In this document: one piece after another, positions 36,319-45,623 of the stretch | How positions within the stretch are numbered: position 1 is the stretch's first letter | How the letters are laid out: each line of letters begins with the position of its first letter | NCBI RefSeq assembly: GCF_002994635.1 | Contig: NZ_PVNL01000057.1 | Coordinates: 229,333 to 293,332, forward strand | DNA from: Enhygromyxa salina | GTDB taxonomy: Bacteria; Myxococcota_A; Polyangia; Nannocystales; Nannocystaceae | Length of the DNA: 64,000 nt | Direction of reading: 5' to 3' | The notes under the pieces: model-generated | The model's input: only the letters and a program-made list of their open reading frames with translations | Databases searched by the model: none | Told to the model about the DNA's origin: nothing | Translations under genes and position numbers: made by a program

Positions 36319-38241
36319 TCACGTCCCTCGCAGATAATTCTCGAGCAGCCGACTGGAGACCGCGATCAGATCGTGTTCGGTCACGATCCCGACGAGCTTG
36401 TCACCATCGACCACAGGCAGCGATCCGACCTTCTGATCGCGCATGATCTCCAACACCTCGAGGGTCGTGGTGTTGGGCGCGACAGTGATCGGGTCAGTCT
36501 TCATGATCTCTCGCACGGCCACCTTCTCGGATCCGACCCGATCGAGGTGCCCGCGGGCGACCAGACGTAACACGGCACGGTGCGAGATCAAGCCGACCAG
36601 CTTGCCGTCGTCTTCGACGGGGATGTGGCGAATGCGCTCCCAGTCCATCAGGCTCGCGGCGAGGTCCACGAGATCCTCGGGATGCAACGTAAACAGGTCC
36701 GTGGTCATGAACTGACCCGCGGTCAGGTAGTTCTCGCGCACATCGCTGACCTTCTCGAACGCGGCGGGCTCCCAGGTGTGCACGGGATCGCCGACCTGCT
36801 GGTGCTCGAGCATCGCGTTGGTGAGCGCGCGGGACCGGGCATCGCGCGGGCCGTTGGTCGGCATCGTGGCCAGCGAGTTGATCGCCCATTGCGCACCCGT
36901 GATGCCCTTTTTGACCCGCTCTTCGACCACGCCGAGGTAGCGATCGATGTCGGCGACGTCGATCGAGTGGGCGCTGAGCCCCTCGCGGGCGAGCGGCAGC
37001 AACACGTCGAGCAGCAGCCGCGGGGCCTCGTACACGCGGCCGTCGATCCAGGTCAGGCGCGAGTCGAGCCCGTAGCGCGCGGCCGAGAAGAAGTTGTGCT
37101 TCGCGTCATCAAAGTCCATCTCCTTGCTGATATCGGGGATGTCGGCGGACAGCCCGGACATCAAGCCGAAGTAGAACGCCGCGCTGCCGACCTCGTCGAT
37201 CACGCTGGGGCCCGCGGGCAGGGCTCGGTTCTCGATCCGCAGGTGCGGCTTGCCGCTGGGAGAGATCCCGTAGCAGGCCCGGTTCCACCGGTAGACGGTG
37301 CCGTTGTGGAGGCGCAGGGCCTTGAGCTCGGGCGCCTTGCCGTCGCGGACCCGCTCCATCGGATCTTCGTCGAGCGCGGTCGACAGCACCACGCGAAACC
37401 GAGCGATGTCTTCGCGAAAGATCTCCAGCGCCGAGCTCTCGACCCAGCGATCACCGAAGCCGACGCGCGGTCGGGCGCTGCGAGCTTTGTGGGCGTCGTT
37501 GCGGGTGTCGACGGAGTGATGGAAGAGCGCGACGCGGGTCTCGTTCCACAGCCGCTTGCCCATGAGCACGGGCGAGTTGACGGCCGACGCGAGGACCGGC
37601 GCGGTCACGACCTGCGCGAGGTTGTAGAGCGGGGCGAACTCGTTGGCGTCGACCTGAAAGTGGATCTGAAAGCTGGTGTTGGCGGCCTCGAGCATGACGT
37701 TGTCATGGGTCAGCTCGAGCTCGTCCTTGCCCTTGATCAGCACGTGAAAGTCTTGGCCCCCACGCATGCGCTGCATCGCTCGGTTCAACGCGAAGTAGCG
37801 CGGCAGCGGGGTCATGTTCGACATCGCCAGATCGGGCTTGCGCAGGGTCGGCAGGATGCCTGCGAGCACGATCCTGGCCCCGTGCACGGCCGCGGCTTTG
37901 CGGGCGACGCCGATCACCTCTTCAATCTCGCGCTCGAGCACGCGCAGGCAGCCACCGTGAAAGTCTTGGGGCGAGAGGTTGGCCTCGAGGTTGAACTTCG
38001 CCAGCTCCGTGGTCAGCCGTGGATCGTTGGCGGTCTCGAGCACCTCGGTCGCAACCGGCGCGACCGAGAGGGCGTCGTCGACGAGGAACATCTCTTGCTC
38101 GGCCCCGATCCGGCGCAGGCCGGTCTCGATCATGCCGCGCTCGATCACCTGCTCGAGCGCGTGGAGGTCGGCGAGAATGGCGCGCATGAACGCCCGCAGC
38201 TCGGCATCATCGTTGGCGTCGGTGACCTCTTGTTCGCCCAT
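36319..38241 (-). CDS. glutamate-cysteine ligase family (GCS2) protein fused to a CBS-domain pair
   Basis: 640 residues. Residues about 20-480 are a GCS2-type carboxylate-amine ligase (IGAEQEMFLVDD, FNLEANLSPQDF, NTSFQIHFQVD, HLRIENRALPAGPS, ATP-grasp-like glutamine-synthetase fold). The C-terminal 120 residues are two CBS domains (MTTDLFTLHPEDLVDLAASL and ITVAPNTTTLEVLEIM, ending GIVTEHDLIAV), likely to bind adenine nucleotides and regulate the ligase. It makes an amide between glutamate-like and amine substrates, not necessarily glutathione. It is followed without a gap by an AspA-like deacylase, suggesting paired synthesis and hydrolysis of an N-acyl amino acid. Confidence 0.88.
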   Translation of the reverse strand: MGEQEVTDANDDAELRAFMRAILADLHALEQVIERGMIETGLRRIGAEQEMFLVDDALSVAPVATEVLETANDPRLTTELAKFNLEANLSPQDFHGGCLRVLEREIEEVIGVARKAAAVHGARIVLAGILPTLRKPDLAMSNMTPLPRYFALNRAMQRMRGGQDFHVLIKGKDELELTHDNVMLEAANTSFQIHFQVDANEFAPLYNLAQVVTAPVLASAVNSPVLMGKRLWNETRVALFHHSVDTRNDAHKARSARPRVGFGDRWVESSALEIFREDIARFRVVLSTALDEDPMERVRDGKAPELKALRLHNGTVYRWNRACYGISPSGKPHLRIENRALPAGPSVIDEVGSAAFYFGLMSGLSADIPDISKEMDFDDAKHNFFSAARYGLDSRLTWIDGRVYEAPRLLLDVLLPLAREGLSAHSIDVADIDRYLGVVEERVKKGITGAQWAINSLATMPTNGPRDARSRALTNAMLEHQQVGDPVHTWEPAAFEKVSDVRENYLTAGQFMTTDLFTLHPEDLVDLAASLMDWERIRHIPVEDDGKLVGLISHRAVLRLVARGHLDRVGSEKVAVREIMKTDPITVAPNTTTLEVLEIMRDQKVGSLPVVDGDKLVGIVTEHDLIAVSSRLLENYLRGT

Positions 38242-38364
38242 CTGACCTCACGGTACGCAAGCCGCGGGCCCGCGTGCAAGTCGCCGTGAGCTGAATCCTG
38301 GTACGATTGTGTGGCGGGGTGTCGGCATGCCAGGTCGATCCCGCGCGACCGCTACCATCAGCCG

Positions 38365-38817
38365 ATGAGGACGATCATCCAGCGGGTCAGCCGGGCGGCC
38401 GTGACCGTGGACGGTGAGCTGGTGGGTAGCATCGGCGCAGGGGTGGTGGCGCTGGTCGGTGTCGAGCGAGGCGACGGGCTCGCCGACGCCCAGGCGACCG
38501 CCCGCAAGCTCGCCAGCCTGCGAATGTTTCCCGGTGCCAAGCCGATGGATCGCTGCCTGACCGACGTCGGTGGCGCGGCGCTGGTCATCAGCCAGTTCAC
38601 GCTGGCCGGCAGCCTCCGCAAGGGCCGACGCCCGAGCTTCGACCGCGCCGAGGATCCCCAGCTGGCCGAGCCGCTGTATCTGGAAGTCGCGCAGCAGCTG
38701 CGCGAGGCCGGGATTCCGACCCAGACCGGACAATTCGGGGCGCACATGCAGGTCGAGCTGGTCAACGATGGGCCCGTCACGCTGCTGATCTTCACGGACG
38801 CTGGCGTGATCGTCTGA
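38365..38817 (+). CDS. dtd: D-aminoacyl-tRNA deacylase
   Basis: 150 residues. It hydrolyses D-amino acids (and mischarged glycine) from tRNA. The N-terminal MRTIIQRVSRAAVTVDGELV, the catalytic-site SQFTLAGSLRKGRRPSF and the NDGPVTL (Gly-Pro cross-subunit motif) are all present, and the length matches the family. It is divergent from the GCS2-CBS gene and 41 bp ahead of a kinase gene. Confidence 0.97.
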   Translation: MRTIIQRVSRAAVTVDGELVGSIGAGVVALVGVERGDGLADAQATARKLASLRMFPGAKPMDRCLTDVGGAALVISQFTLAGSLRKGRRPSFDRAEDPQLAEPLYLEVAQQLREAGIPTQTGQFGAHMQVELVNDGPVTLLIFTDAGVIV

Positions 38818-38858
38818 CAGCCCTTGCTTTTGCCAGCGCAGATCTCGAAAGTCAGCCG

Positions 38859-40040
38859 GTGCCCCGGAAAGGCCTACAGCGCTACCAGATCATGGAGCGG
38901 CTTGGTTCGGGGAGCCAAGGGCACACCTACCGGGCGATCGACCGCGAGACCAGCGAAGAGGTGGCGATCAAGGTCCTCTCGCTCGGCACCGCGACCGAGT
39001 GGAAGGCGTTCGAGCTGTTCGAGCGCGAGGCCGAGGTGCTCGGCGGCCTGCGCCACCCTGGGATCCCGCGCTACCGGGACCACTTCGCCAGTGAGGACAG
39101 CGGCGACTACTTCCTGGTCATGGACCTCGTGACCGGACACAGCCTGGCGACCGAGCTCGGCAGCACCGGGCGGTTCGACGAGGTCCGCCTGCGCCGGATC
39201 ATGATCGGCGTGCTCGAGATCCTGGAGTACCTGCACGGGCGGGTGCCGCAGGTGATCCACCGTGACATCAAGCCGGCCAACATCGTCGTGGGTGAGGGTG
39301 ACAGGGTCCACTTGGTCGACTTCGGCGGGGTCAGGGTCGTGACCCGGCTCGAGGGCGGCTCGACGATGATCGGGACCTTTGGGTACATGGCTCCGGAGCA
39401 GCTCCACGGTGACGCCGGGCCGGGCGTGGATCTATACGCGCTGGGGGCCACGATCGTCGCGCTGGCGACCGGTCGCCCGGCCGACGAGCTGCCCCGCGAG
39501 GGCCTGTCGATCGATCTCGATCAGCTGGTCCTGCCCGAGCGCCTGCGCCCGGTGTTGCGGGGCCTGCTCGAGCCCGACCCGCGTGATCGCGTGCGCTCGG
39601 TCGCCCAGGCACGCGCGCTGCTCGACGGCCGGGACGCTCGCGCTGACGGCCAGCGCCCGCCCACGTCCACGCCCACCGGTTCTAACTCGACGCAGGCGCC
39701 GACCGCCGCCCTGGCCGTGCCGGGCCTGGTCCAAGAGCTGGCGCAGACGCCCCGGCCAATGTCGATCTTCGTGTGGCTGTTCGCGCTCGCGGGCGCGGGC
39801 GCGCTGGTCGTGATCGAGTACGCGCTGCTGCCGATCGTGTACCTGTTCTTGCGGGCCGTCGCCGACAACAAGCAGAACAAGGGCCAGAAGATCGACGACG
39901 ACAAAGCCGGCATCACCTCGGTGCGCGACCTTCGACGCTCGACCCAGCGCCAGCGCGAGCTGGTCGCTCACGTGATCCGGGGGACCTCGCCGCTGCGCGA
40001 CGATCCGCCTGCCCTGCCCCCTGGCCCCGACGATCGCTGA
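38859..40040 (+). CDS. Hanks-type Ser/Thr protein kinase with C-terminal hydrophobic region
   Basis: 393 residues. A kinase domain (about 9-255) begins almost at the N-terminus: GSGSQGHTY, Lys38, HRDIKPAN (Asp136), DFGG at 154-157 and GTFGYMAPEQ. A Thr/Pro-rich linker follows, then about 35 hydrophobic residues (about 300-335) able to cross the membrane once or twice and a basic cytoplasmic tail. DFGGVR is typical of a myxobacterial and cyanobacterial subfamily. Start GTG 38859 lies 41 bp after dtd. Substrate unknown. Confidence 0.9.
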   Translation: MPRKGLQRYQIMERLGSGSQGHTYRAIDRETSEEVAIKVLSLGTATEWKAFELFEREAEVLGGLRHPGIPRYRDHFASEDSGDYFLVMDLVTGHSLATELGSTGRFDEVRLRRIMIGVLEILEYLHGRVPQVIHRDIKPANIVVGEGDRVHLVDFGGVRVVTRLEGGSTMIGTFGYMAPEQLHGDAGPGVDLYALGATIVALATGRPADELPREGLSIDLDQLVLPERLRPVLRGLLEPDPRDRVRSVAQARALLDGRDARADGQRPPTSTPTGSNSTQAPTAALAVPGLVQELAQTPRPMSIFVWLFALAGAGALVVIEYALLPIVYLFLRAVADNKQNKGQKIDDDKAGITSVRDLRRSTQRQRELVAHVIRGTSPLRDDPPALPPGPDDR

Positions 40041-40070
40041 CGGATCGCTGACGCGACGGGGACGGCCGAG

Positions 40071-40652
40071 TCAGAGCGTCGGCGTCCGCTTGGGCAGCGG
40101 CTTGGGCGGCGTCTCCAAGTGCTCGCTGCGCTCGACCAGCATCTGCACGCTCGCGAGGTGTCGCTCGACCAGCGCCTCGAGGTAGGTCGCCTGCGAGGCG
40201 AACACGCTGGCGGCCTCTCCAGTCAGGACCCGCAGATCGTGATCGAGGCAGGCCTCGAACTCCCACAGATCCCAGCGCTCGTCGTTGGAGACGTACAGCC
40301 AGCCGCCGAGCTGCGCGGCGGCGTCGCGCAGGCACTTGCTGCTCCACACCAGCACCGACAGCCGGACGCCCGACACCTGCGACTCGTCACCGCGCTGACG
40401 ATCCAGCGCCCAGCGCAGCATCAACAGCAACATCTGCGCCCGGCGCAGGCTGTTGAGCGCGGTCTTCCAGCGCTCGATCTCCGGCGCGTCGGGCAGCTGG
40501 GCATCGGCGGTCTGCCAGCGCACGCGGACCAGGTCGTTGCCGCCCGCGAGCCCACACGCGCCGCACTCCCAGGCCCGCTCGCCGGGGGCGAGGTGATCGA
40601 GCAGATCGGATCCACACGCGCGGCAGCGGTGGCGCTGGAGGACGGGACGCAC
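40071..40652 (-). CDS. zinc-ribbon protein of unknown function
   Basis: 193 residues. A four-Cys zinc ribbon at the N-terminus (CRACG... WECGACG) is followed by a long helical region (WKTALNSLRRAQMLLLMLRW) and a tail of Leu/Glu-rich helices ending in a Pro/Lys segment. No enzyme motif is visible. It is 64 bp downstream of the SDR gene on the same strand and converges with the kinase gene. Confidence 0.7.
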   Translation of the reverse strand: MRPVLQRHRCRACGSDLLDHLAPGERAWECGACGLAGGNDLVRVRWQTADAQLPDAPEIERWKTALNSLRRAQMLLLMLRWALDRQRGDESQVSGVRLSVLVWSSKCLRDAAAQLGGWLYVSNDERWDLWEFEACLDHDLRVLTGEAASVFASQATYLEALVERHLASVQMLVERSEHLETPPKPLPKRTPTL

Positions 40653-40716
40653 GGGGCTTGCGACACTCTATCGAAGTCGGGGCGGCCCCGCTCGGCCCAT
40701 GCGCCGTCTGTCAGGC

Positions 40717-41457
40717 TCAAAAGCCAATGCGTCGCATCACGAACCGGGGCAGGCAACGGATGACCAGCATGATCCAGCGCCAGATCCACGGCGCATAGAC
40801 GACCGGCGAGCCGCGGTCGATCGCCCGCAGGACCCTGGCTGCGACCGCATCGGGCTCGCCAGCGAAGGGCGGCGGCTGGAGGTTCGCGGTCATGCCCGTC
40901 TTCACGAAGCCCGGCTTGACGCAGATCGTCTGCAGCCCCTGGGCCCGGAATTTGTGGTCGAGCCCCTCGAGGTAGGCCGAGAGCCCGGCCTTGGCGGCCC
41001 CGTAGATGACGACAGGCTTGCGCCCGCGGTCTCCGGCGACCGAGCTGAACACGCACAGCTTGCCGCCGCCGCCACCGAGCAGGACGGCCCGGGCGCGCTC
41101 GCAAAAGCCCACGGTGTTGGCGAAGTCGATGGTTGCGAGCCGCAGCGCCAGCTCGGGGTCGGCCTCGAGCTGGTCCTGGGTGGCGAACAGCCCGGCGGTC
41201 ACGACGACGCAGTCGAGCTTGCCGAACCCCTCGGTGGCCGCGCTCAGGGCTGGCGCGAAGCTGCTGGGATCCGCGAGGTCACAGATCGCCGTGAGCACGG
41301 GCGCGTCGGTGCCGGACCGCGCCTGCAGATCGGCCGCCGAGCGCTCGAGCTGCTCGGCGTCGCGCCCGAGCAGCACCAGCCGATCGCCCCGCGCCGCCAT
41401 CAAGCGCGCGAGTGAGCGGCCCATCCCTTTTGTCGCACCGAGGATCGCTACGTGCAT
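40717..41457 (-). CDS. short-chain dehydrogenase, DprE2-like
   Basis: 246 residues. The Rossmann motif GATKGMGRSLA, CDLAD, and the catalytic Ser (CVFSSVAGDRG) with YGAAK (Tyr-x-x-x-Lys) define a classical SDR. The C-terminus has KPGFVKTGM and a membrane-near helix (WRWIMLVIRCLP), as in DprE2. It starts seven bases after the stop of a DprE1-like oxidase. In the known pair, DprE1 and DprE2 together epimerise decaprenylphosphoryl ribose to arabinose. Assignment rests on this context. Confidence 0.8.
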   Translation of the reverse strand: MHVAILGATKGMGRSLARLMAARGDRLVLLGRDAEQLERSAADLQARSGTDAPVLTAICDLADPSSFAPALSAATEGFGKLDCVVVTAGLFATQDQLEADPELALRLATIDFANTVGFCERARAVLLGGGGGKLCVFSSVAGDRGRKPVVIYGAAKAGLSAYLEGLDHKFRAQGLQTICVKPGFVKTGMTANLQPPPFAGEPDAVAARVLRAIDRGSPVVYAPWIWRWIMLVIRCLPRFVMRRIGF

Positions 41458-41464
41458 TGGGCTG

Positions 41465-42898
41465 CTAGATATCACGGTCTTGGCCGCCCGCCGGATCGCC
41501 GAGCACCCGCACCGACTGGGCGCTGCGCATGCGCAGGTCCGGGTCCCAGCGCCGCCGCACCTCCATGAAGCGATCCAGGCGCTCGCCCTCCATGGCCCGA
41601 AAGTGGTCGGGCCGGGTGAACGAGTCCTTGGCCAGGTAGATCCGCCCACCCTCGGCCAGCGTGGCCTCGTTGAGCCGATCGACGAGCGCCTGCGTGTCCG
41701 TGCGAACCGGGATGTCCAGCGCGATCGAGATCCCGCGGGTGGGAAACGACAGCATCGCGTCGCTCTGCGGGCCGCAGTCCTTGATCACGCACAGGAACGA
41801 GGTGCCGCCCGGGGTCGAGGTCAGGACCTCGAGGAACCGGCGCGCGGCCTCGGGCCCAGCTTCATCGGGCAGCACGCACTGATACTGCGTAAACCCCTTG
41901 CGGCCGTACGCGCGGTTCCAGTGGCGGACCTTGTCGAGCGGGTAGAAGAACGACTCCCAGTGCACGGGCTTTTGCCGGTGGGTGGGCTTCCAGTACACGC
42001 CTGCGTTGAACGCCCGCACGGTCACCGGGTTGAGCGTCCAGCTGGGCAGCATGATCGGCACGGTCAGGCGCGAGAACGGGGTGGCGAGCTTGCTCGGCGC
42101 TTCGTCTGGGGTCGCCCATCGGCCGCGAAACAGCACCCCGCGCCCGAGCCGACGACCCTTGGACACGCAGTCGATCCAGCCCATGGTCATCGGCCACTCG
42201 CTGGCCGATTGCTTGAGCAGGCCGATGTACTCGCCGATGTCGCCGACGCGCAGGGTCTCGCCCCAGATCCACGAACTCGGGATCCGGTCCATGCGAAACT
42301 CGACCTCGAGCACGTGCCCGGTCAGGCCCATGCCCCCGATCGTGGCCAGGAACAGATCGGGGTGCTCGGTCTTCGAGCACCACAGGACCCGACCGTCGGG
42401 GACCCGCATCAGCAAGCGCGTGACATGCTGGCCGAAGCAGCCCGCGACGTGGTGGTTCTTGCCGTGCACGTCGGCCGCGACGGCCCCGCCCAGGGTCACG
42501 AACTGCGTGCCCGGGGTGACCGGCGGAAACCACCCGCGGGGGATGAACAGCCGGTTGATCTCGTGGAGGCTGAGCCCGGCCTCCGCTCGCATCAGGCCCG
42601 TGTCCGGGTCGAAGCCGAGGATCCTGTCGGCGAGCACGGTGCCCGCGACCTCGAGCACCCCCGGCGGCGGCTGGGCCGAGTCTCCGTAGGCTCGACCCAG
42701 GCCGCGCGAGAGCACCCGGCCGGCCGTGAGCGCGCGCAGATCCTCGGACAAGACCTCGACCCCGGGCCGCGCGAGGTTGCCCCACCCGACCAGCGTCGGC
42801 TCGGCACCCGCCGCGAGCACGGGGCCCTCGACCAGCTGGCCTTGCACGACCGCGAGGTTGGGCCGCTCGGTGTGGAGCACGCTGTCCGCCGTCCCCAT
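41465..42898 (-). CDS. FAD-dependent oxidase, DprE1-like
   Basis: 477 residues of the VAO/FAD-linked oxidase family. FAD-binding segments are SRGLGRAYGDSAQ and TPGTQFVTLGGAVAADVHG followed by KNHHVAGCFG, which matches DprE1 (decaprenylphosphoryl-beta-D-ribose 2-oxidase) better than other family members. The substrate domain includes YQCVLPDEAG. DprE1 makes the keto intermediate that DprE2 reduces. With the adjacent SDR, this implies a lipid-linked pentose donor (arabinose-like) for envelope glycans. The polyprenyl carrier is not deducible. Confidence 0.83.
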   Translation of the reverse strand: MGTADSVLHTERPNLAVVQGQLVEGPVLAAGAEPTLVGWGNLARPGVEVLSEDLRALTAGRVLSRGLGRAYGDSAQPPPGVLEVAGTVLADRILGFDPDTGLMRAEAGLSLHEINRLFIPRGWFPPVTPGTQFVTLGGAVAADVHGKNHHVAGCFGQHVTRLLMRVPDGRVLWCSKTEHPDLFLATIGGMGLTGHVLEVEFRMDRIPSSWIWGETLRVGDIGEYIGLLKQSASEWPMTMGWIDCVSKGRRLGRGVLFRGRWATPDEAPSKLATPFSRLTVPIMLPSWTLNPVTVRAFNAGVYWKPTHRQKPVHWESFFYPLDKVRHWNRAYGRKGFTQYQCVLPDEAGPEAARRFLEVLTSTPGGTSFLCVIKDCGPQSDAMLSFPTRGISIALDIPVRTDTQALVDRLNEATLAEGGRIYLAKDSFTRPDHFRAMEGERLDRFMEVRRRWDPDLRMRSAQSVRVLGDPAGGQDRDI

Positions 42899-42998
42899 TC
42901 GCAGCCGAGCTTACGAGCGCGCTCGATCCGTCACAAGCGCTGGGGCACGTTTGCACAAAAACGACTGGGCAGCTGGCCGCTGGAACCACGGTGACCGC

Positions 42999-44132
42999 TC
43001 ACCGCGGCAATTCGCGCTGCATGGCCTCGGGCGCCCCAGGCGGCAGGCTCTCGATATAGAGACTCTGGCTCGGGAACGCGAAGCTGAGGCCGATCTCCTG
43101 GAATCGCCGCATGAACTCCAGCAGCAGCTCCTGGCGGACCTGCATGTACTCGTCCCAGCGGGTCGTGGTCGTGAACGCGTAGACGAAGATGTCGAGGCTG
43201 CTGGCGCCAAAGTTGGTGAAGTTCACCAGCATGAAGTCCTGCGAGACCCGCTTGTCGCCCTCGAGCACCGCGCGGATTTGATTGACGCCGGCCTGCAGCT
43301 GCTCGGGCGTGGCGCTGTAGGTCACGCCGAGCGTCAGCTTGATCCGACGCTTGCGCATGCGCGACCAGTTGTTGATCGCGGTGGTCGTGAGCGCCGAGTT
43401 GGGCACGGTGATCAAGCTGTTGGCGAAGGTTCGGATCCGTGTGACCCGCAGGCCGACGGCCTCCACGGTGCCCTCCTGCTCCCCGATCTCGACCCAGTCG
43501 CCGATCTGAAACGGCCGATCGACGAAGATCACGATCGAGCCGAACAAGTTGGCGATCGTGTCCTTCGAGGCCAGGGCGATCGCCGCGCCGCCGATCCCGA
43601 GCCCGGCCAGGACCGAGCCGACCTGCCCGCCGAGGTTCTGGATGATCGCCAACACCCCGACGATCAGGATCGTCAGCTTGGCGATGGTCTTGACCACCGG
43701 GACCAGCTGATCGTCGAAGGTGCTGTCGGTGGTCTTGGCCCGGTCGCCCCAGATCGCCGTGAGCCGATTGGTGACCCGCAACCCAAACCACATCAGGAGC
43801 GGCAGCTCCGAGGCCAGGAACAGCCCGTAGTTGAAGCGCGCGTCGGCGTCGTCAGCCTCGGCCCGGAGCACGCTCTCGGCGTTGTCGGCTGTGATGATCA
43901 CGTAGCCGATCCACAGCGAGGCGACGATGATCGACCACCGCAGCGGACCGTCGAGCGCGGACAGCACCGCGCCGCGAATCGAGGTCGAATCGGCCCGCTT
44001 GGCGACTCGGGACAAGATCAGGTTGATCAACGCGGAAAGCAACAGCCCGACGACGACCGCGAGCAGTACATGTCCGATCTGCTCCACGCTGATGTCGCTG
44101 CCAAACAGCTCAGTATCTAGAAACTCCTGCAT
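42999..44132 (-). CDS. small-conductance mechanosensitive channel (MscS family)
   Basis: 377 residues with about four to five membrane helices. The pore helix region GSVLAGLGIGGAAIALASKD and the beta-domain (DRPFQIGDWVEIGEQEGTVE, then VPNSALTTTAINNWSR) are classic MscS. It releases solutes under osmotic down-shock at the inner membrane. The longer frame upstream is antisense noise over the aminomutase gene; the ATG at 44132 fits the first helix. It is 28 bp after the radical-SAM gene, so they may be co-transcribed. Confidence 0.93.
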   Translation of the reverse strand: MQEFLDTELFGSDISVEQIGHVLLAVVVGLLLSALINLILSRVAKRADSTSIRGAVLSALDGPLRWSIIVASLWIGYVIITADNAESVLRAEADDADARFNYGLFLASELPLLMWFGLRVTNRLTAIWGDRAKTTDSTFDDQLVPVVKTIAKLTILIVGVLAIIQNLGGQVGSVLAGLGIGGAAIALASKDTIANLFGSIVIFVDRPFQIGDWVEIGEQEGTVEAVGLRVTRIRTFANSLITVPNSALTTTAINNWSRMRKRRIKLTLGVTYSATPEQLQAGVNQIRAVLEGDKRVSQDFMLVNFTNFGASSLDIFVYAFTTTTRWDEYMQVRQELLLEFMRRFQEIGLSFAFPSQSLYIESLPPGAPEAMQRELPR

Positions 44133-44160
44133 GGGACGCCTGCTTGGTCCCCTAACAAAA

Positions 44161-45516
44161 TCAATGGATGACGTCGAGCCGGCGCCCCGGCGCCGCGCGC
44201 AGCCGGTTCGGCGCAGACTCGAAAAAGAACCGCTGATCGCCGAACGCCGGGCGTAGCTCGTCGAACCACGCCGCGCGGCGATCGTACTTTGCGTAGAACG
44301 GCTGGCGAACCCACGCGGGGTCGCGCGCTTGCAGGAACGACAGCGCGAACACGCGCTCGCCGGCGACATCGGCGACCCCGTCGATTGCGATCTTGCCCGC
44401 AAATGTCGACATCGACGGGCCGCGAACCGTTCGCGCGAGGCCCCCGACCTGCTGGTAGGCCTCACGAAAGACCTGCCACGCGCGCGCCAGCGGGACCTGA
44501 AAGTAGTCCTGGGGGCCGGTGTCGCGCTCGACGAACATGTAGTACGGGACGCAGCCCAGCCGGACGCCAGCGGTCCACAGCTGGGCCCACGTCTGCGGAT
44601 CGTCGTTGATGTGGCGCAGCAGCGGGGCCTGCATGCGGATCTGCGCACCAGTGCTGCGGATCCGCGCGATCGCCCGCTGGGCGATCGCCGTGCCCAGCTC
44701 GCGAGGATGCGCATAGTGGCCCATGATCGAGAGGTGACGCCCGCTCGCGGTCACCCGCTCGAACACCCGCAAAAGCGCGTCGGCGTCTGGATCCGTCACG
44801 AATCGCTGTGGCCAATAGGCGACCGACTTGGTCCCGATCCGCACGTCGACGTGCTCGAACTCCGGGGCCAGCAATGGCTCGAGATAGCGCTCGAGCGTGC
44901 TCGCGCCCATGACCAGCGGATCGCCGCCGGTGACCAACACTTCACCTACCTCCGGGTGGGCCCGCAGATAGGCGGTGAGGTCGGCGGTCTCGCGGGCCTC
45001 GAACTTCATGTCGGTCAGGCCCACGAATTGCGCCCAGCGAAAACAAAAGGTGCAGTAGGCGTGGCAGGTCTGGCCCTGGCCGGGGAAGAACAGCAAGGTG
45101 TTGCGATACTTGTGCTGCATGCCCGGGAGCCGCCGGCCATTCAGGCTCGGGACGTTGTGGGTCAGCTGACCGCCGGGGTGCGGGTTCAGGCGCAGGCGGA
45201 CCTCGTCGGCCGCGGCCTTGATCTGCGCGCTCGGGGCCCCGCCATCGACGAGGGCGGCCATTTGCGCGTAATCCGCGGAACTCAGCATCTCGCGCTGGAC
45301 GAAGGTCATCTGGAACATTGGATCGTCGGGCACCCGCGCCCAGTCGATCAGCTCGCGGACCACGTAGTGATTGGTCTTGAACGGCAGCACCGTCGAGACC
45401 ACCCGGATCGCGCGCTCGAGCTCCGCGGGCAGGCCCGCCCACTCGGGCAGCCGCCCGACGTTGGCCCGCGTGATCGCGCGGAATCGGGACGGCTCGAACG
45501 TCGACACGCTAGACAC
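44161..45516 (-). CDS. KamA/EpmB-family radical SAM aminomutase
   Basis: About 451 residues. The radical-SAM cluster CxxxCxxC appears in GQTCHAYCTFCFRWAQF. TGGDPLVM and a GPSMSTFAGKIAIDG segment, whose Lys could hold PLP, fit the lysine 2,3-aminomutase family. Members move an amino group from C2 to C3 of lysine or a related residue. Without epm genes nearby, the target (free lysine, glutamate or EF-P) is unclear. The start is GTG 45516 or 45507; upstream codons are non-coding. Confidence 0.85.
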   Translation of the reverse strand: MSSVSTFEPSRFRAITRANVGRLPEWAGLPAELERAIRVVSTVLPFKTNHYVVRELIDWARVPDDPMFQMTFVQREMLSSADYAQMAALVDGGAPSAQIKAAADEVRLRLNPHPGGQLTHNVPSLNGRRLPGMQHKYRNTLLFFPGQGQTCHAYCTFCFRWAQFVGLTDMKFEARETADLTAYLRAHPEVGEVLVTGGDPLVMGASTLERYLEPLLAPEFEHVDVRIGTKSVAYWPQRFVTDPDADALLRVFERVTASGRHLSIMGHYAHPRELGTAIAQRAIARIRSTGAQIRMQAPLLRHINDDPQTWAQLWTAGVRLGCVPYYMFVERDTGPQDYFQVPLARAWQVFREAYQQVGGLARTVRGPSMSTFAGKIAIDGVADVAGERVFALSFLQARDPAWVRQPFYAKYDRRAAWFDELRPAFGDQRFFFESAPNRLRAAPGRRLDVIH

Positions 45517-45623
45517 GCGCGAATGCAATGCCAGAAAGCTCGAGCGTCCACAACCCGACGGTGCGTGACCAGCGGCGCCCGCTTCGACGTTGCAGGCCCG
45601 CGAGCGGCGTTCTACACACGACC

